Shown here one piece after another: positions 6,679-15,556 of a stretch of DNA of 49,847 nt (the stretch's first letter is position 1; each line of letters begins with the position of its first letter). The notes beneath the pieces are model-generated. The model was not told the origin of the DNA. It saw only the letters and a list, made by a program, of their open reading frames with translations, and did no database searches. The DNA is taken from NCBI GenBank assembly GCA_025927765.1, contig JAICKU010000021.1, positions 1 to 49,847 of the forward strand, written 5' to 3'. The translations under genes were made by a program, and so were the position numbers. This stretch comes from Burkholderiales bacterium (GTDB lineage: Bacteria > Pseudomonadota > Gammaproteobacteria > Burkholderiales > Casimicrobiaceae).

Positions 6679-8561
6679 TCCGAGCGCGAAGGCGGCGCGG
6701 CTCGCGCGTCGCAGCCCGAGCCGCGATCGGCCGACGGATCGACGGCGACCACGTCGACCGCGCCGATGTCGGTCGTCGCCACGGTGAACGTCCAAAGCAC
6801 CGGCCGCGGATCGCGCGCGCCGGGCACCACGTACAGCGCCGAGACGTCGTTCGTGGCGACGGACGACGCAGGCCGTCCGTCGACCCGCGCGTCGATCATC
6901 GCGAACCGCTCGTATTCGCCGAGCACGTTCGTGACGAGCACAGCCGCGTTCGCCGGTGCGGCCACGGAGAACGTCACGGGTGTCGGCGCCGCCCGATGGG
7001 CGACGCGCGGCAGGTAGCGCGAGCCATCGGCGATCGCAATCGCATCGCGCTGCACGAGCGGGGTGACCTTCGACGTGATGCCGAGCGAACCGATCCAGCA
7101 GGATGCTTCCACGCCGAGCGCCCCCCAGAAATGCCGTGTCATGCCCAGTGCATGCCGACCGGCGCTTCCTGCCAGCGAGAGCTTCGAGCGGTCGTTGCAG
7201 GCGAACAGCGTGTCGAGCGCGAGGTCCTTGTCGACGATGTAGGCGAGGTGGCCGTGCAACGACAGCGGTTGCGTGTCGCACAGTAGGTGGCCGAGTCGCG
7301 CGTGGCCGATCGCCGGGAACCACACGTCGTGGAACTCGATCGCCGGAATGCGCCCCTTGATGTCGAGCACGCGCGACGGCAGCACGCCCTGCCCCTCGTT
7401 GACCGTGCGTGCCGTGCGCGCGATCGCGTAGGTGTTGAGCGACACGAGCACGACCAGCGCCGCACCCGCCGTCCAGCGCCAGCGCGGCCGTCGCGACAGC
7501 GTCCACAAGCCCATCGCCATTACGGCGGCGAGCGGCGGTCCGAGCATCCACGTGAACTGGAACGGCGTGGTCGGGCGCATGCACGCGATCCATGCGGCAA
7601 AGAGCGCGAGCGCGCCGAGGAAGATCGCGTGGCCGCGGCGGGCGTCACGAGCGCCAAGCGCCGCCAGCGACAGCGCGCCGATGACGAGCGCTGCCACGCC
7701 GAGCAGGGCCGCCGCACGTTCGCTCCAGCCCAGCAGGTACTGCGCCACGACGCGGGGGCCGGTGCCGATGGCGTCGAGCACGACCGCCGGCGCGTTCACG
7801 ATGTTCGGCAGGCTCACCTGCCCCGTCATGTACGAGCTCGCGCTGCCGAAGTCCGCAAAGCCGTTCTGGAATTGGCTCACGACGTACGGCAGGAACGGCA
7901 GCGCGAAGCCCGCGGCCATGGCGACGAGCGCGCGCGCCAGCGGTTCGCCGCGTCGACGCGCGGCGATCCATGCGGGAATGACCAGCACGGCGATCGGCAT
8001 CGACGTCGGATGCACGTGCACCGCGAGCGCGAGCGCGACGCCGAGCGCCAGCCAGATCCACGGGCCGGCAGCGCGATCGATCGCGCGCAGCGCGATCGCG
8101 AGCACGAGCAGCGAAGTGGCGGCGATGGCGTTCGGATTGAGGAAGAGCAGCGGCTCGAAGCTCGTCCAGCCGGGGACGAACATGCACACTGCCCAGAGCA
8201 TGCCGAAGTCGCCATCGACGAGCTGGCGGCCGCAGTGATACGCCAACGGAAATTTGAAGCTGCACACGAAGCCGATGAAGAGTGCTGCGGCGAGCCATTG
8301 CGGCGATATCCAAAGCGGCAGCGCGACGAGATAGAACCACACCGGGCCGAGGTGCACCGCGTTGCCGAGGAACGGGCCTTCCAGCGGATACGCAAGGCCG
8401 CGGCGGATCTCGTAGGCGCGCATCAGTTCGTCGGCCGTATCGGTATGCGGCGTGCTGAAGGCGTAACCCGCCGTGTAGGCCAGCATCAGGAACGCGATCA
8501 CGGCGTACGCGAGCCACGGCGAGAACAGGCACGGCTCACGCGCTTCGATGATGCGCGTCAC
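6675..8561 (-). CDS. Polytopic membrane protein, GT-C glycosyltransferase-like
   Basis: About 628 residues. The first 440 or so form about ten hydrophobic helices. An early loop carries acidic residues (HTDTADELMRAYEIRRG) and the segment LGPVWFYLVALPLW, as in ArnT/PMT-type lipid-linked sugar transferases. The C-terminal 190 residues are soluble and probably periplasmic. The start is GTG at 8561, overlapping the stop of the flavoprotein gene as GTGA, so translation is coupled. Substrate and exact family are not recognised; a general GT39/DUF2029-like role is inference. Confidence 0.7.
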   Translation of the reverse strand: MTRIIEAREPCLFSPWLAYAVIAFLMLAYTAGYAFSTPHTDTADELMRAYEIRRGLAYPLEGPFLGNAVHLGPVWFYLVALPLWISPQWLAAALFIGFVCSFKFPLAYHCGRQLVDGDFGMLWAVCMFVPGWTSFEPLLFLNPNAIAATSLLVLAIALRAIDRAAGPWIWLALGVALALAVHVHPTSMPIAVLVIPAWIAARRRGEPLARALVAMAAGFALPFLPYVVSQFQNGFADFGSASSYMTGQVSLPNIVNAPAVVLDAIGTGPRVVAQYLLGWSERAAALLGVAALVIGALSLAALGARDARRGHAIFLGALALFAAWIACMRPTTPFQFTWMLGPPLAAVMAMGLWTLSRRPRWRWTAGAALVVLVSLNTYAIARTARTVNEGQGVLPSRVLDIKGRIPAIEFHDVWFPAIGHARLGHLLCDTQPLSLHGHLAYIVDKDLALDTLFACNDRSKLSLAGSAGRHALGMTRHFWGALGVEASCWIGSLGITSKVTPLVQRDAIAIADGSRYLPRVAHRAAPTPVTFSVAAPANAAVLVTNVLGEYERFAMIDARVDGRPASSVATNDVSALYVVPGARDPRPVLWTFTVATTDIGAVDVVAVDPSADRGSGCDARAAPPSRSD

Positions 8562-9445
8562 AGGCTGTTGTGAATCGACGTGGCGGCAATCGCCGCGTGG
8601 CCGTACGCGACCGCGATCTGGTTCAGCGCGTCGTGCACGATGTCGCCGCAGGCGTACACGCCTTCGACCGACGTGCGCTGATGCGCATCGGTGGGGATCA
8701 TGCCGCTCGCCGCGCACGCGACGCCGACCTCGTGCGCGAGCGTGCAATGCGCCACCGACCCGAGCGACGAATAGAGCGTCTGGAAGCGATGCAGCGCACC
8801 GTCGTCGGTGCGCAGCCCGACGATCGCCTGCCCTTCGCGCTGCACGTCGGTGATCTTCGCTTCGACGAGCTGGATGCCGCGCTCGGCGAGGCCGCGCCGC
8901 TCCTCCTCGGTGATGTCCCGCGACCCGACCGAAAACAGCGTCAGCTGCTCGGTGAAATGACGGATGAAATGCGCTTCGTCGACACCCTTCGATCCCTCGC
9001 CGAGCACGGCGACGCGCTTGCCGATGACCTCGAAGCCATCGCAGATCGGGCAGTGACGCACGAGGCCCTGGTGGATCGCATCGCGCAGGTTCGGCAGCTC
9101 GGGCTCGATGTCGGTGACGCCGGTGGCAAGCACGACGCGGCGCGCCGTGATCGCATCGGCGGCCGTACGCGCGGTGAACGTGCCGTCGCTCTCGCGCTCG
9201 AGATGATCGATGCGGGTGTCGAACAACGTCGCTCCGTAGCGCTGGGCTTGCGCACGCAGCCGCTGGAGCAGCGCGGGCCCCGCGATCCCGTCGGGAAAAC
9301 CGGGGCAATTGTGCGAGATCGGAATGAGCGAGGCGCGTGCCGTGCCGGCATCGAAGACGGCGACGCTGCGCCGAAAGCGCGCCAGATAGACGGCGGCGAC
9401 GAGGCCTGCCGGGCCGCCGCCTACAATGAGCGCATCGACGATCAT
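8558..9445 (-). CDS. Thioredoxin-reductase-like NAD(P)/FAD oxidoreductase
   Basis: 295 residues. The N-terminal FAD fold has GGGPAGLVAAVYLAR (9-23). The redox pair is Cys132/Cys135 in HCPICDGFEV, at the place of CATCDG in TrxB. The second nucleotide-binding loop is VAVLGEGSKGVDEAHF, a departure from GGGDSAxEEA. A late FAD motif VYACGDI follows. It probably transfers electrons from NAD(P)H to a disulfide, but the partner is unknown; the canonical trxB is elsewhere at 37330. ATG at 9445 has GGAGG five or six bases before it. It is coupled to the membrane protein downstream. Confidence 0.88.
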   Translation of the reverse strand: MIVDALIVGGGPAGLVAAVYLARFRRSVAVFDAGTARASLIPISHNCPGFPDGIAGPALLQRLRAQAQRYGATLFDTRIDHLERESDGTFTARTAADAITARRVVLATGVTDIEPELPNLRDAIHQGLVRHCPICDGFEVIGKRVAVLGEGSKGVDEAHFIRHFTEQLTLFSVGSRDITEEERRGLAERGIQLVEAKITDVQREGQAIVGLRTDDGALHRFQTLYSSLGSVAHCTLAHEVGVACAASGMIPTDAHQRTSVEGVYACGDIVHDALNQIAVAYGHAAIAATSIHNSL

Positions 9446-10316
9446 GAAAGCCTCCAGGACACCGTCGGCGGGTGGCACCGCGAAGGGCGACGCCGCCATT
9501 GTGAACGAAGGCTATTCGCTGCAGGACGTGTCGCGCCTGCTCGGGCTGCCGCGCTCGATCGTTCGCGGGCTCGTCGACGCGGGCTTCGTCGCGCCCGAAC
9601 GCGGCGCGCGCCGCGAATACCGGTTCTCGTTCCAGGACCTCGTCGTGATGCGCACGGCGCAGTCGCTCGTCGAAGCCAGGCTTCCGACGACGCGCATCCT
9701 GCGGTCGCTACGCCGGCTGCGCGCGCAACTGCCGCCCGAGGTGCCGATGTCGGGCCTGCGCGTCGAAGCGGTCGGCGATCGCGTGGTCGTGCACGACGGT
9801 GCCACGCAATGGCAGCCCGACAGCGGCCAGTACGTGCTGCGCTTCCAGGTCGAGGCGCCGCGCGGCCGCCTCGCGTTCATCGATGCGCCGAGCCCGCCAC
9901 TTGCGTCCGCCGAAGCGCTGTTCGAGCAGGCGCTGGCACTCGAGGAATCGAAGCCCGACGTCGCCACCGCCCTCTACGCACGTGCAGTCGCCATCGAACC
10001 GGCGCTGCTCGCCGCCTACACGAATCTCGGCCGGCTGCAGCACGATCGCAAGCAATGGGAAGCGGCCGAGGCCACGTATCGGACCGGGATCGCGAACTGC
10101 GGTGCCGACGACGGTCTCTACTTCAACCTCGCGCTGCTGCTCGAGGATCTCGATCGTGGCGAGGAAGCGACCGCGATGTACCACGCCGCGCTCGAGCAGA
10201 ATCCCGAGCTCGCCGAGGCGCATTACAACCTCGCGCTGATCTGCGAAGCCGGCGGCCAGGCGCAGGAGGCGATCCGGCATCTGGCCGCGTATCGCAGGCT
10301 GTGCCGCAAGCGGTAA
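9444..10316 (+). CDS. MerR-type helix-turn-helix fused to TPR repeats
   Basis: About 290 residues. A MerR-like winged helix (about 22-85: YSLQDVSRLLGLPRSIVRGLV ending in REYRFSFQDLVVMR) is followed by a linker with a small beta-rich segment. Three to four TPR units (about 155-285) include YTNLGRLQHDRKQWEAAEATY and AHYNLALICEAGGQAQEAI. No metal-binding cysteines typical of MerR sensors are present. The start is uncertain: ATG at 9444 shares the CATG with the divergent flavoprotein start; 9426 and GTG near 9500 are alternatives. It probably acts as a DNA-binding scaffold; regulation of the divergent pair is inference. Confidence 0.8.
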   Translation: MKASRTPSAGGTAKGDAAIVNEGYSLQDVSRLLGLPRSIVRGLVDAGFVAPERGARREYRFSFQDLVVMRTAQSLVEARLPTTRILRSLRRLRAQLPPEVPMSGLRVEAVGDRVVVHDGATQWQPDSGQYVLRFQVEAPRGRLAFIDAPSPPLASAEALFEQALALEESKPDVATALYARAVAIEPALLAAYTNLGRLQHDRKQWEAAEATYRTGIANCGADDGLYFNLALLLEDLDRGEEATAMYHAALEQNPELAEAHYNLALICEAGGQAQEAIRHLAAYRRLCRKR

Positions 10317-10416
10317 CACGTTGCGCGTATCGTCCTACGGCCGCTGTCGCAGCAACCCGATGCCGCGCGGCGCGTGGATTCGCTAGCATCGTGGATCGTT
10401 CGTGAAAGGAGTGGAC

Positions 10417-10704
10417 ATGAAGCGCAATCTCGTCGTGCTCGCCGTGGTCGCCGCGCTGGCCGCACCCGCAGGCGTCGCGCAAGCCAAGGGGTGCATCAAG
10501 GGTGCCGTCGTAGGCGGCGTAGCCGGGCATGTCGCCGGTCACCATGGCGTCGTCGGCGCCGCCGCCGGCTGCGTCATCGGTCACCACGCGGCGAAGGTCA
10601 AGGCGAAGAAGGACAAGGAGCAGCGCGCCGAGGCGGCGCGGCACCAGAACGACCAGAACGCGCGCGACAAGACGGCTCACGACGCGCGGACGACGTCGTT
10701 CTAG
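10417..10704 (+). CDS. Small exported glycine-zipper protein
   Basis: 95 residues. A signal peptide (MKRNLVVLAVVAALAAPAGVAQA) is followed by a glycine-zipper segment, GAVVGGVAGHVAGHHGVVGA, then GCVIGHHAAK. A Lys/Arg/Gln-rich tail follows. Two cysteines sit either side of the zipper. Such proteins usually associate with the outer membrane or cell envelope; function is unknown. AAAGGAG before the ATG is a strong ribosome site, so 10417 is preferred over the GTG five codons upstream. It stands alone, about 100 bases after the MerR-TPR gene. Confidence 0.85.
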   Translation: MKRNLVVLAVVAALAAPAGVAQAKGCIKGAVVGGVAGHVAGHHGVVGAAAGCVIGHHAAKVKAKKDKEQRAEAARHQNDQNARDKTAHDARTTSF

Positions 10705-10739
10705 CGCATCGCCTGACGCCCGCACGCAAAACGGGAAAT

Positions 10740-10833
10740 TGGCGGAGACGCAGGGATTCGAACCCTGGATACAGGTTTTGGCCCGTATGCTCCCTTAGCA
10801 GGGGAGTGCCTTCGACCTCTCGGCCACGTCTCC
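10740..10833 (-). tRNA. tRNA-Ser(GCU)
   Basis: Minus strand. The acceptor stem GGAGACG pairs with CGTCTCC, followed by discriminator G and encoded CCA (10740-10742). The anticodon GCT is at 10797-10799 in loop CTGCTAA. A long variable arm (about ATACGGGCC...TGTAT) marks a class II tRNA, and the T-arm GGGTTCGAATCCC is canonical. It lies 99 bases downstream of lysC, a neighbour pair frequent in betaproteobacteria. Confidence 0.98.
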
Positions 10834-10932
10834 GTTTGCTACCGCATGATCCCGCGTCTCTCGACGGAGGGAATTGGCGCTTCGAACGAAACCGATGCGC
10901 GAAGCGCCTAAGGTACCACGCCGGCCGTTCGC

Positions 10933-12183
10933 TCAGCCGCCGTTGCCGCCCTTCTCGAGCTCGAACGCCTTGTGCAGCACGCGCACCGCGAGCTCGAGGT
11001 ACTTCTCGTCGATCACGACGGCGATCTTGATCTCCGACGTCGAGATCATCTGGATGTTGATGCCCTCGTCGGCCAGCGTCTTGAACATCTTCGACGCGAG
11101 GCCGACATGCGAGCGCATGCCGATGCCGACCACCGACACCTTCGCGATGCGGTTGTCGCCGATCAGTTCGCGCGCCTGGAAGCGACCCGCCGCGCGCTCG
11201 CGCTCGAGCACCTCGAGGGCCTTGCGATATTCGTTGCGATTGACGGTGAACGAGAAGTCGGTGTGGCCGGAGGCGCCGATGTTCTGCACGATCATGTCGA
11301 CGTCGATGTTCGCCGCCGCGATCGGCCCGAGGATCGCGTAGGCGATGCCCGGCCGGTCCTCGACGCCCATCACCGAGATCTTCGCCTCGTCGCGATTGAA
11401 CGCGATGCCCGAAATGATCGCCTGCTCCATGTTCTCGTCTTCCTCGTACGTGATGAGCGTCCCCGTCGGATTGGCCTCCGGATCCTCGAACGACGACAGC
11501 ACGCGCACGCGCACGAGGTACTTCCCGGCGAACTCGACCGAGCGGATCTGCAGCACCTTCGAGCCCTGGCTCGCGAGCTCGAGCATCTCCTCGAACGTGA
11601 TCCTGTCGAGCCGCCGCGCCTCGGGAACGATGCGCGGATCCGTGGTGTAGACGCCGTCGACATCCGTGTAGATCTGGCACTCGTCGGCCTTGAGCGCCGC
11701 GGCGAGCGCGACGCCCGACGTGTCGGACCCGCCGCGTCCGAGCGTCGTGACGTTGCCGTGCCTGTCGACGCCCTGGAAGCCCGCGACAACGACCACGGTG
11801 CCGGCCTCCAGATCGCGGCGCACGCGCTCCTCGTCGATTTCCAGGATGCGCGCCTTGGTGTGCGCGTTGTCGGTCAGGATGCGCACCTGGGCGCCCGTGT
11901 AGCTGCGCGCCTCGACGCCGAGTTCCTTCAACGCGATCGACAGCAGGCCGATCGTCACCTGCTCGCCGGTCGCGGCCACCACGTCGAGCTCGCGCGGATC
12001 GGGACTGGGGGAAAGTTCCCTGGCGAGCGCAAGCAAGCGGTTCGTTTCGCCTGCCATCGCCGACACGACGACGACGACCTGATGGCCTTCGCGGCGAAAG
12101 CGCGCCACGCGCCGGGCGACGTCGCGAATGCGCGCGGTGGATCCGACCGACGTGCCGCCGTATTTCTGGACGATCAGCGCCAC
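10933..12183 (-). CDS. lysC: Aspartate kinase
   Basis: 416 residues. Phosphorylates aspartate, the first step to lysine (diaminopimelate), threonine and methionine. The N-terminal amino-acid kinase domain begins with KYGGTSVGS and includes [22 protein letters not shown]. Two C-terminal ACT domains (about 265-410: [15 protein letters not shown] and [19 protein letters not shown]) give feedback control. The start is GTG one base after the fabF stop with no separate Shine-Dalgarno, so it depends on fabF translation. Confidence 0.97.
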   Translation of the reverse strand: MALIVQKYGGTSVGSTARIRDVARRVARFRREGHQVVVVVSAMAGETNRLLALARELSPSPDPRELDVVAATGEQVTIGLLSIALKELGVEARSYTGAQVRILTDNAHTKARILEIDEERVRRDLEAGTVVVVAGFQGVDRHGNVTTLGRGGSDTSGVALAAALKADECQIYTDVDGVYTTDPRIVPEARRLDRITFEEMLELASQGSKVLQIRSVEFAGKYLVRVRVLSSFEDPEANPTGTLITYEEDENMEQAIISGIAFNRDEAKISVMGVEDRPGIAYAILGPIAAANIDVDMIVQNIGASGHTDFSFTVNRNEYRKALEVLERERAAGRFQARELIGDNRIAKVSVVGIGMRSHVGLASKMFKTLADEGINIQMISTSEIKIAVVIDEKYLELAVRVLHKAFELEKGGNGG

Positions 12184-12184
12184 G

Positions 12185-13426
12185 TCAATCGTTCAGTGAG
12201 CGGAAAGCGATCGTCGCGTTCGTGCCGCCGAACCCGAACGAATTCGAGATCGCGACGCGAATCGGCATCTTGCGTGCGACGCGCGGCACGAAGTCGAGGT
12301 CGCATTGCGGATCGACGTCCACGAGATTTGCCGTCGGCGGCACGACTTGATCGCGAATCGCGAGCACGGTGAACACTGCCTCGATACCCGCGGCCGCGCC
12401 GAGCAGGTGTCCCGTCATCGACTTCGTCGACGATATCGCGAGCTTGTACGCGTGCTCGCCGAACGCGCGCTTGACCGCGATGCATTCGGCGACATCGCCG
12501 AGCGGCGTCGACGTGCCGTGCGCATTGATGTAGTCGACGTCGGCCGGCTGCAGGTTCGCGTCGCGCAGCGCATTGCGCATGCTGCGCGCCGCACCGCCAC
12601 CGTCGTCGGGCGGCGCCGTGATGTGATGCGCGTCGGCGCTCATGCCGTAGCCGACGATCTCGCAGTAAATCGCAGCACCCCGCGCCTTCGCGTGCTCGTA
12701 TTCCTCGAGCACGATCACGCCCGCACCCTCGCCCAGCACGAAACCGTCACGGCCGACGTCCCACGGACGGCTGGCCGTTTCCGGTTCGTCGTTACGTGTC
12801 GACAATGCGCGAGCCGACGCGAACCCACCGACGCCGAGCGGCGAGATGCACGACTCCGCACCGCCCGCGAGCATGATGTCCGCGTCGCCGTACTCGATGA
12901 TGCGCGCCGCCTCGCCGATGCTGTGATTGCCGGTCGAGCAGGCGCTGACGGTACCGAGGTTCGGTCCCTGGAAGCCGTAATGGATCGACGCGAGGCCGGC
13001 CACCATGTTGCTGATCGAGCCGGGCACGAAGAACGGCGAGATCTTGCGCGGACCGCCCTGCATGTACGCGCGCTGCGTCTCCTCGATCAGCGGCAAGCCG
13101 CCGATGCCCGAGCCGATGCACACGCCGATGCGTTCCTTGTCGCCGGCGTACGTGTCCAGTCGGGCGTCGCGCACCGCTTCCATCGACGCGACGAGCCCGT
13201 AATGGATGAACGTGTCGTAGCGCCGCGCTTCCTTCGCCGACAGCCACTTTCCGACGTCGAAATTGCGCACTTCGCCGGCGATCCGCGACGGAAAGGCGCG
13301 CGCGTCGAAGCGGGTGATCGGGCCGATTCCGCTCTTGCCGGCGACGATCGTCGGCCACGCTTCCCCGACGCCGACGCCCACGGGCGAGACGATGCCGAGC
13401 CCGGTGACGACGATGCGACGTGACAT
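12185..13426 (-). CDS. fabF: Beta-ketoacyl-ACP synthase II
   Basis: 413 residues. Condenses malonyl-ACP with growing acyl-ACP in type II fatty-acid synthesis. The active-site Cys163 lies in [12 protein letters not shown], and the two catalytic histidines are in [11 protein letters not shown] and [22 protein letters not shown] closes the fold. It is the last fatty-acid gene of the operon and is followed directly by lysC. In many Burkholderiales fabF is followed instead by rpoE-rseAB-mucD; here it is not. Confidence 0.98.
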   Translation of the reverse strand: MSRRIVVTGLGIVSPVGVGVGEAWPTIVAGKSGIGPITRFDARAFPSRIAGEVRNFDVGKWLSAKEARRYDTFIHYGLVASMEAVRDARLDTYAGDKERIGVCIGSGIGGLPLIEETQRAYMQGGPRKISPFFVPGSISNMVAGLASIHYGFQGPNLGTVSACSTGNHSIGEAARIIEYGDADIMLAGGAESCISPLGVGGFASARALSTRNDEPETASRPWDVGRDGFVLGEGAGVIVLEEYEHAKARGAAIYCEIVGYGMSADAHHITAPPDDGGGAARSMRNALRDANLQPADVDYINAHGTSTPLGDVAECIAVKRAFGEHAYKLAISSTKSMTGHLLGAAAGIEAVFTVLAIRDQVVPPTANLVDVDPQCDLDFVPRVARKMPIRVAISNSFGFGGTNATIAFRSLND

Positions 13427-13467
13427 GGAGAGCGCGAGTGCCGGATGAAGGGAGCGTTGAGGCGAGC

Positions 13468-13513
13468 GGGCGACGATGTCGCCCGGCGCAGGCGGCCCGC
13501 GATCGCGAGCCGC
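13468..13513. other. Two dyads in the acpP-fabF gap
   Basis: A 7-bp stem GGGCGAC/GTCGCCC with a 3-base loop lies at 13468-13484. A 22-bp dyad at 13492-13513 (gcggcccgcgatcgcgagccgc) has one mismatch. Both lie in the 113-base gap between acpP and fabF. As RNA on the minus strand they could protect the acpP message or attenuate read-through into fabF-lysC. No U-tract follows, so this is not a classical terminator. Confidence 0.5.
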
Positions 13514-13539
13514 CGCGCTTTCGACGCGCGAAGCGCGGC

Positions 13540-13779
13540 TTACTTCTTCAGGTGCGATCCGACGTAGTCGATGGCCTGCTGCACCGTGGTGATCTTCTCG
13601 GCGTCGTCGTCGGGAATCTCGGTCTCGAATTCTTCCTCGAGCGCCATCACGAGTTCGACCGTGTCGAGCGAATCGGCGCCGAGGTCATCGACGAACGACG
13701 ATTCGTTCTTGATCTCGGCCTCGTTCACGCCGAGTTGTTCGGCAACGATTTTCTTGACGCGTTGTTCGACGTTTTCCAT
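13540..13779 (-). CDS. acpP: Acyl carrier protein
   Basis: 79 residues, highly acidic. The phosphopantetheine attachment serine is Ser37 in [13 protein letters not shown]. Carries acyl chains between the Fab enzymes. ATG at 13779 follows GGGGAGGAGCTGC, a very strong ribosome site, as expected for an abundant protein. A TAGAAT hexamer on the minus strand at 13823-13828 may be the -10 of an own promoter in the fabG-acpP gap, but no clear -35 is seen. Confidence 0.98.
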   Translation of the reverse strand: MENVEQRVKKIVAEQLGVNEAEIKNESSFVDDLGADSLDTVELVMALEEEFETEIPDDDAEKITTVQQAIDYVGSHLKK

Positions 13780-13846
13780 GCAGCTCCTCCCCGTGCTTGG
13801 GGTCAAGAAACAAAACCGGCGGATTCTACCAGAGAGAGGCCGTTCG

Positions 13847-14602
13847 CTACGGCATCAGCATGCCGCCGTTGACATGCAGTGTGGTGCCCGTGACGTAGCC
13901 CGCGCAGGGGCTCGCGAGGTACAGCACCGCGCACGCGACATCGTCCGGCGTGCCGAGGCGGCCGACGGGAATGCGCGCGAGCAGCGTTTCGCGCTGCGCC
14001 CCGGTCATCGCACGCGTCATGTCGGTGTCGACGAACCCCGGCGCGACGCAGTTGACCGTGATGTCGCGGCTGCCCACCTCGAGCGCGAGCGACTTCGTGA
14101 AGCCGACGAGCGCCGCCTTCGCGGCGGCGTAGTTCGCCTGCCCCGGATTGCCCGATGCGCCGACCACCGAGCCGATCTGGATGATGCGGCCGTAGCGCGC
14201 TTTCATCATGCCGCGCAGGACGGCCTTGGCGAGATGGAACGCCGGCGTGAGGTTCGTCGCGAGGATCGCGTCCCAGTCGTCGCTCTTCATGCGCACGAGC
14301 AGGTTGTCGCGCGTGATGCCCGCATTGTTGACGAGGATGCCGATCGTGCCGTGACGCGCTTCGACGTCCTTCAGCGTCGCCTCGATCGCCGTGCTGTCGC
14401 GTACGTCGAGCCGCGCGCCCTCGCCTGCGAACCCGCGCAACGCGTCGCCGATCGTCGCCGCCCCTTCGTCCGTGGTCGCGGTTCCGACGACGCGTGCGCC
14501 ATGTTGCGCGAGCGTGAGCGCAATCGCGCGGCCGATGCCGCGCGTGGCGCCGGTGACGAGCGCGACCTTGCCTTCGAGCGCGAATGCCTGGGAGGGAATC
14601 AT
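13847..14602 (-). CDS. fabG: 3-oxoacyl-ACP reductase
   Basis: 251 residues, classical short-chain dehydrogenase. NADPH loop [10 protein letters not shown] (18-26), NNAG at 92-95, catalytic Ser145, Tyr158 and Lys162 (YAAAK). Reduces 3-oxoacyl-ACP in each elongation cycle. It starts with ATG overlapping the fabD stop (ATGA), showing translational coupling; the N-terminus [19 protein letters not shown] fits the family. Confidence 0.97.
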   Translation of the reverse strand: MIPSQAFALEGKVALVTGATRGIGRAIALTLAQHGARVVGTATTDEGAATIGDALRGFAGEGARLDVRDSTAIEATLKDVEARHGTIGILVNNAGITRDNLLVRMKSDDWDAILATNLTPAFHLAKAVLRGMMKARYGRIIQIGSVVGASGNPGQANYAAAKAALVGFTKSLALEVGSRDITVNCVAPGFVDTDMTRAMTGAQRETLLARIPVGRLGTPDDVACAVLYLASPCAGYVTGTTLHVNGGMLMP

Positions 14603-15528
14603 GCGAGTGCGGCGCGCGCTTCGGCGAGCGCGGTGCCGTCGGTCAGCGCATACGTCGTCAGCGAATCGTCGATGCGCCGTGCGAGGCCGGCAAGCACCTT
14701 GCCTGGTCCACACTCGACGACCGTCGTCACGCCGTGCGCGACGAGCCACTGCACCGTTTCGGTCCAACGCACCGGTCTTGCCGCCTGCTTCGCGAGCGCC
14801 TCGCGAATCTCGCCGGCAGTCGCGTGCGTTCGCACGTCGACGTTGTGCACGACGGGAACGGAAGGTGCTGCAACATCGACGCTCGCAAGGCGCGTCGCCA
14901 GGCGCTGCGCCGCAGGCGCCAGCAACGAGCTGTGGAACGGTGCCGACACCGGCAGCATCATCGCGCGCTTGGCGCCGCGCGCCTTCGCCGCGGCCATCGC
15001 GCGCTCGACTGCGCTGCGGTTACCCGCGATCACCACCTGCCCCGGCGCGTTGAAATTGACGGGCTCGACCACTTCGCCCTGCGCGGCTTCGCGGCAAGCG
15101 TCGGCGATCGCTTCGTCGTCACCGCCGATCACCGCCGCCATCGCGCCGACGCCGGCTGCGACCGCGTCCTGCATCGCTTCGGCGCGAAAGCGCACGAGTG
15201 GCACGGCGTCGCGAAACGCGAGCGCGCCCGCGGCGACGAGCGCGCTGTATTCGCCGAGGCTGTGACCGGCCATGTAGGCCGGCGCGCCGCCGCCGGCGGC
15301 CTGCCACGCGCGCCAGATCGCGACGCTTGCCGTGAGCATCACCGGCTGCGTGTTGCGGGTGAGCGCGAGCGTCTCTGCGGGGCCGTCTTCGACCAGACGC
15401 CACAGGTCCTCGCCGAGAATGTCCGACGCCTCGGCGAACGTCGCGCGCACGGCGGCATCGTCGGCGAAGCCCGCCATCATGCCGACCTGCTGCGATCCCT
15501 GCCCGGGAAAGACGAATGCAATGCTCAT
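14599..15528 (-). CDS. fabD: Malonyl-CoA:ACP transacylase
   Basis: 309 residues. Loads malonate onto ACP. The N-terminal FVFPGQGSQ motif, nucleophile Ser90 in GHSLGEYSAL and the late VVECGPGKVL motif are all present. ATG at 15528 has AGGT upstream. It overlaps fabG by four bases and follows fabH after 28 bases. Confidence 0.97.
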   Translation of the reverse strand: MSIAFVFPGQGSQQVGMMAGFADDAAVRATFAEASDILGEDLWRLVEDGPAETLALTRNTQPVMLTASVAIWRAWQAAGGGAPAYMAGHSLGEYSALVAAGALAFRDAVPLVRFRAEAMQDAVAAGVGAMAAVIGGDDEAIADACREAAQGEVVEPVNFNAPGQVVIAGNRSAVERAMAAAKARGAKRAMMLPVSAPFHSSLLAPAAQRLATRLASVDVAAPSVPVVHNVDVRTHATAGEIREALAKQAARPVRWTETVQWLVAHGVTTVVECGPGKVLAGLARRIDDSLTTYALTDGTALAEARAALA

Positions 15529-15556
15529 GTGTACCTCGCGAAGCGCATGGCGCGCG

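Noticed and set aside
8562-9308. Upstream extension of the GT-C-like protein to 9308
   Set aside because: The extra residues are the flavoprotein gene read in a different frame; the GTGA overlap at 8558-8561 gives a natural start.
10705-10739. A terminator after the glycine-zipper gene
   Set aside because: The 35 bases to the convergent tRNA contain no convincing stem with a T-run.
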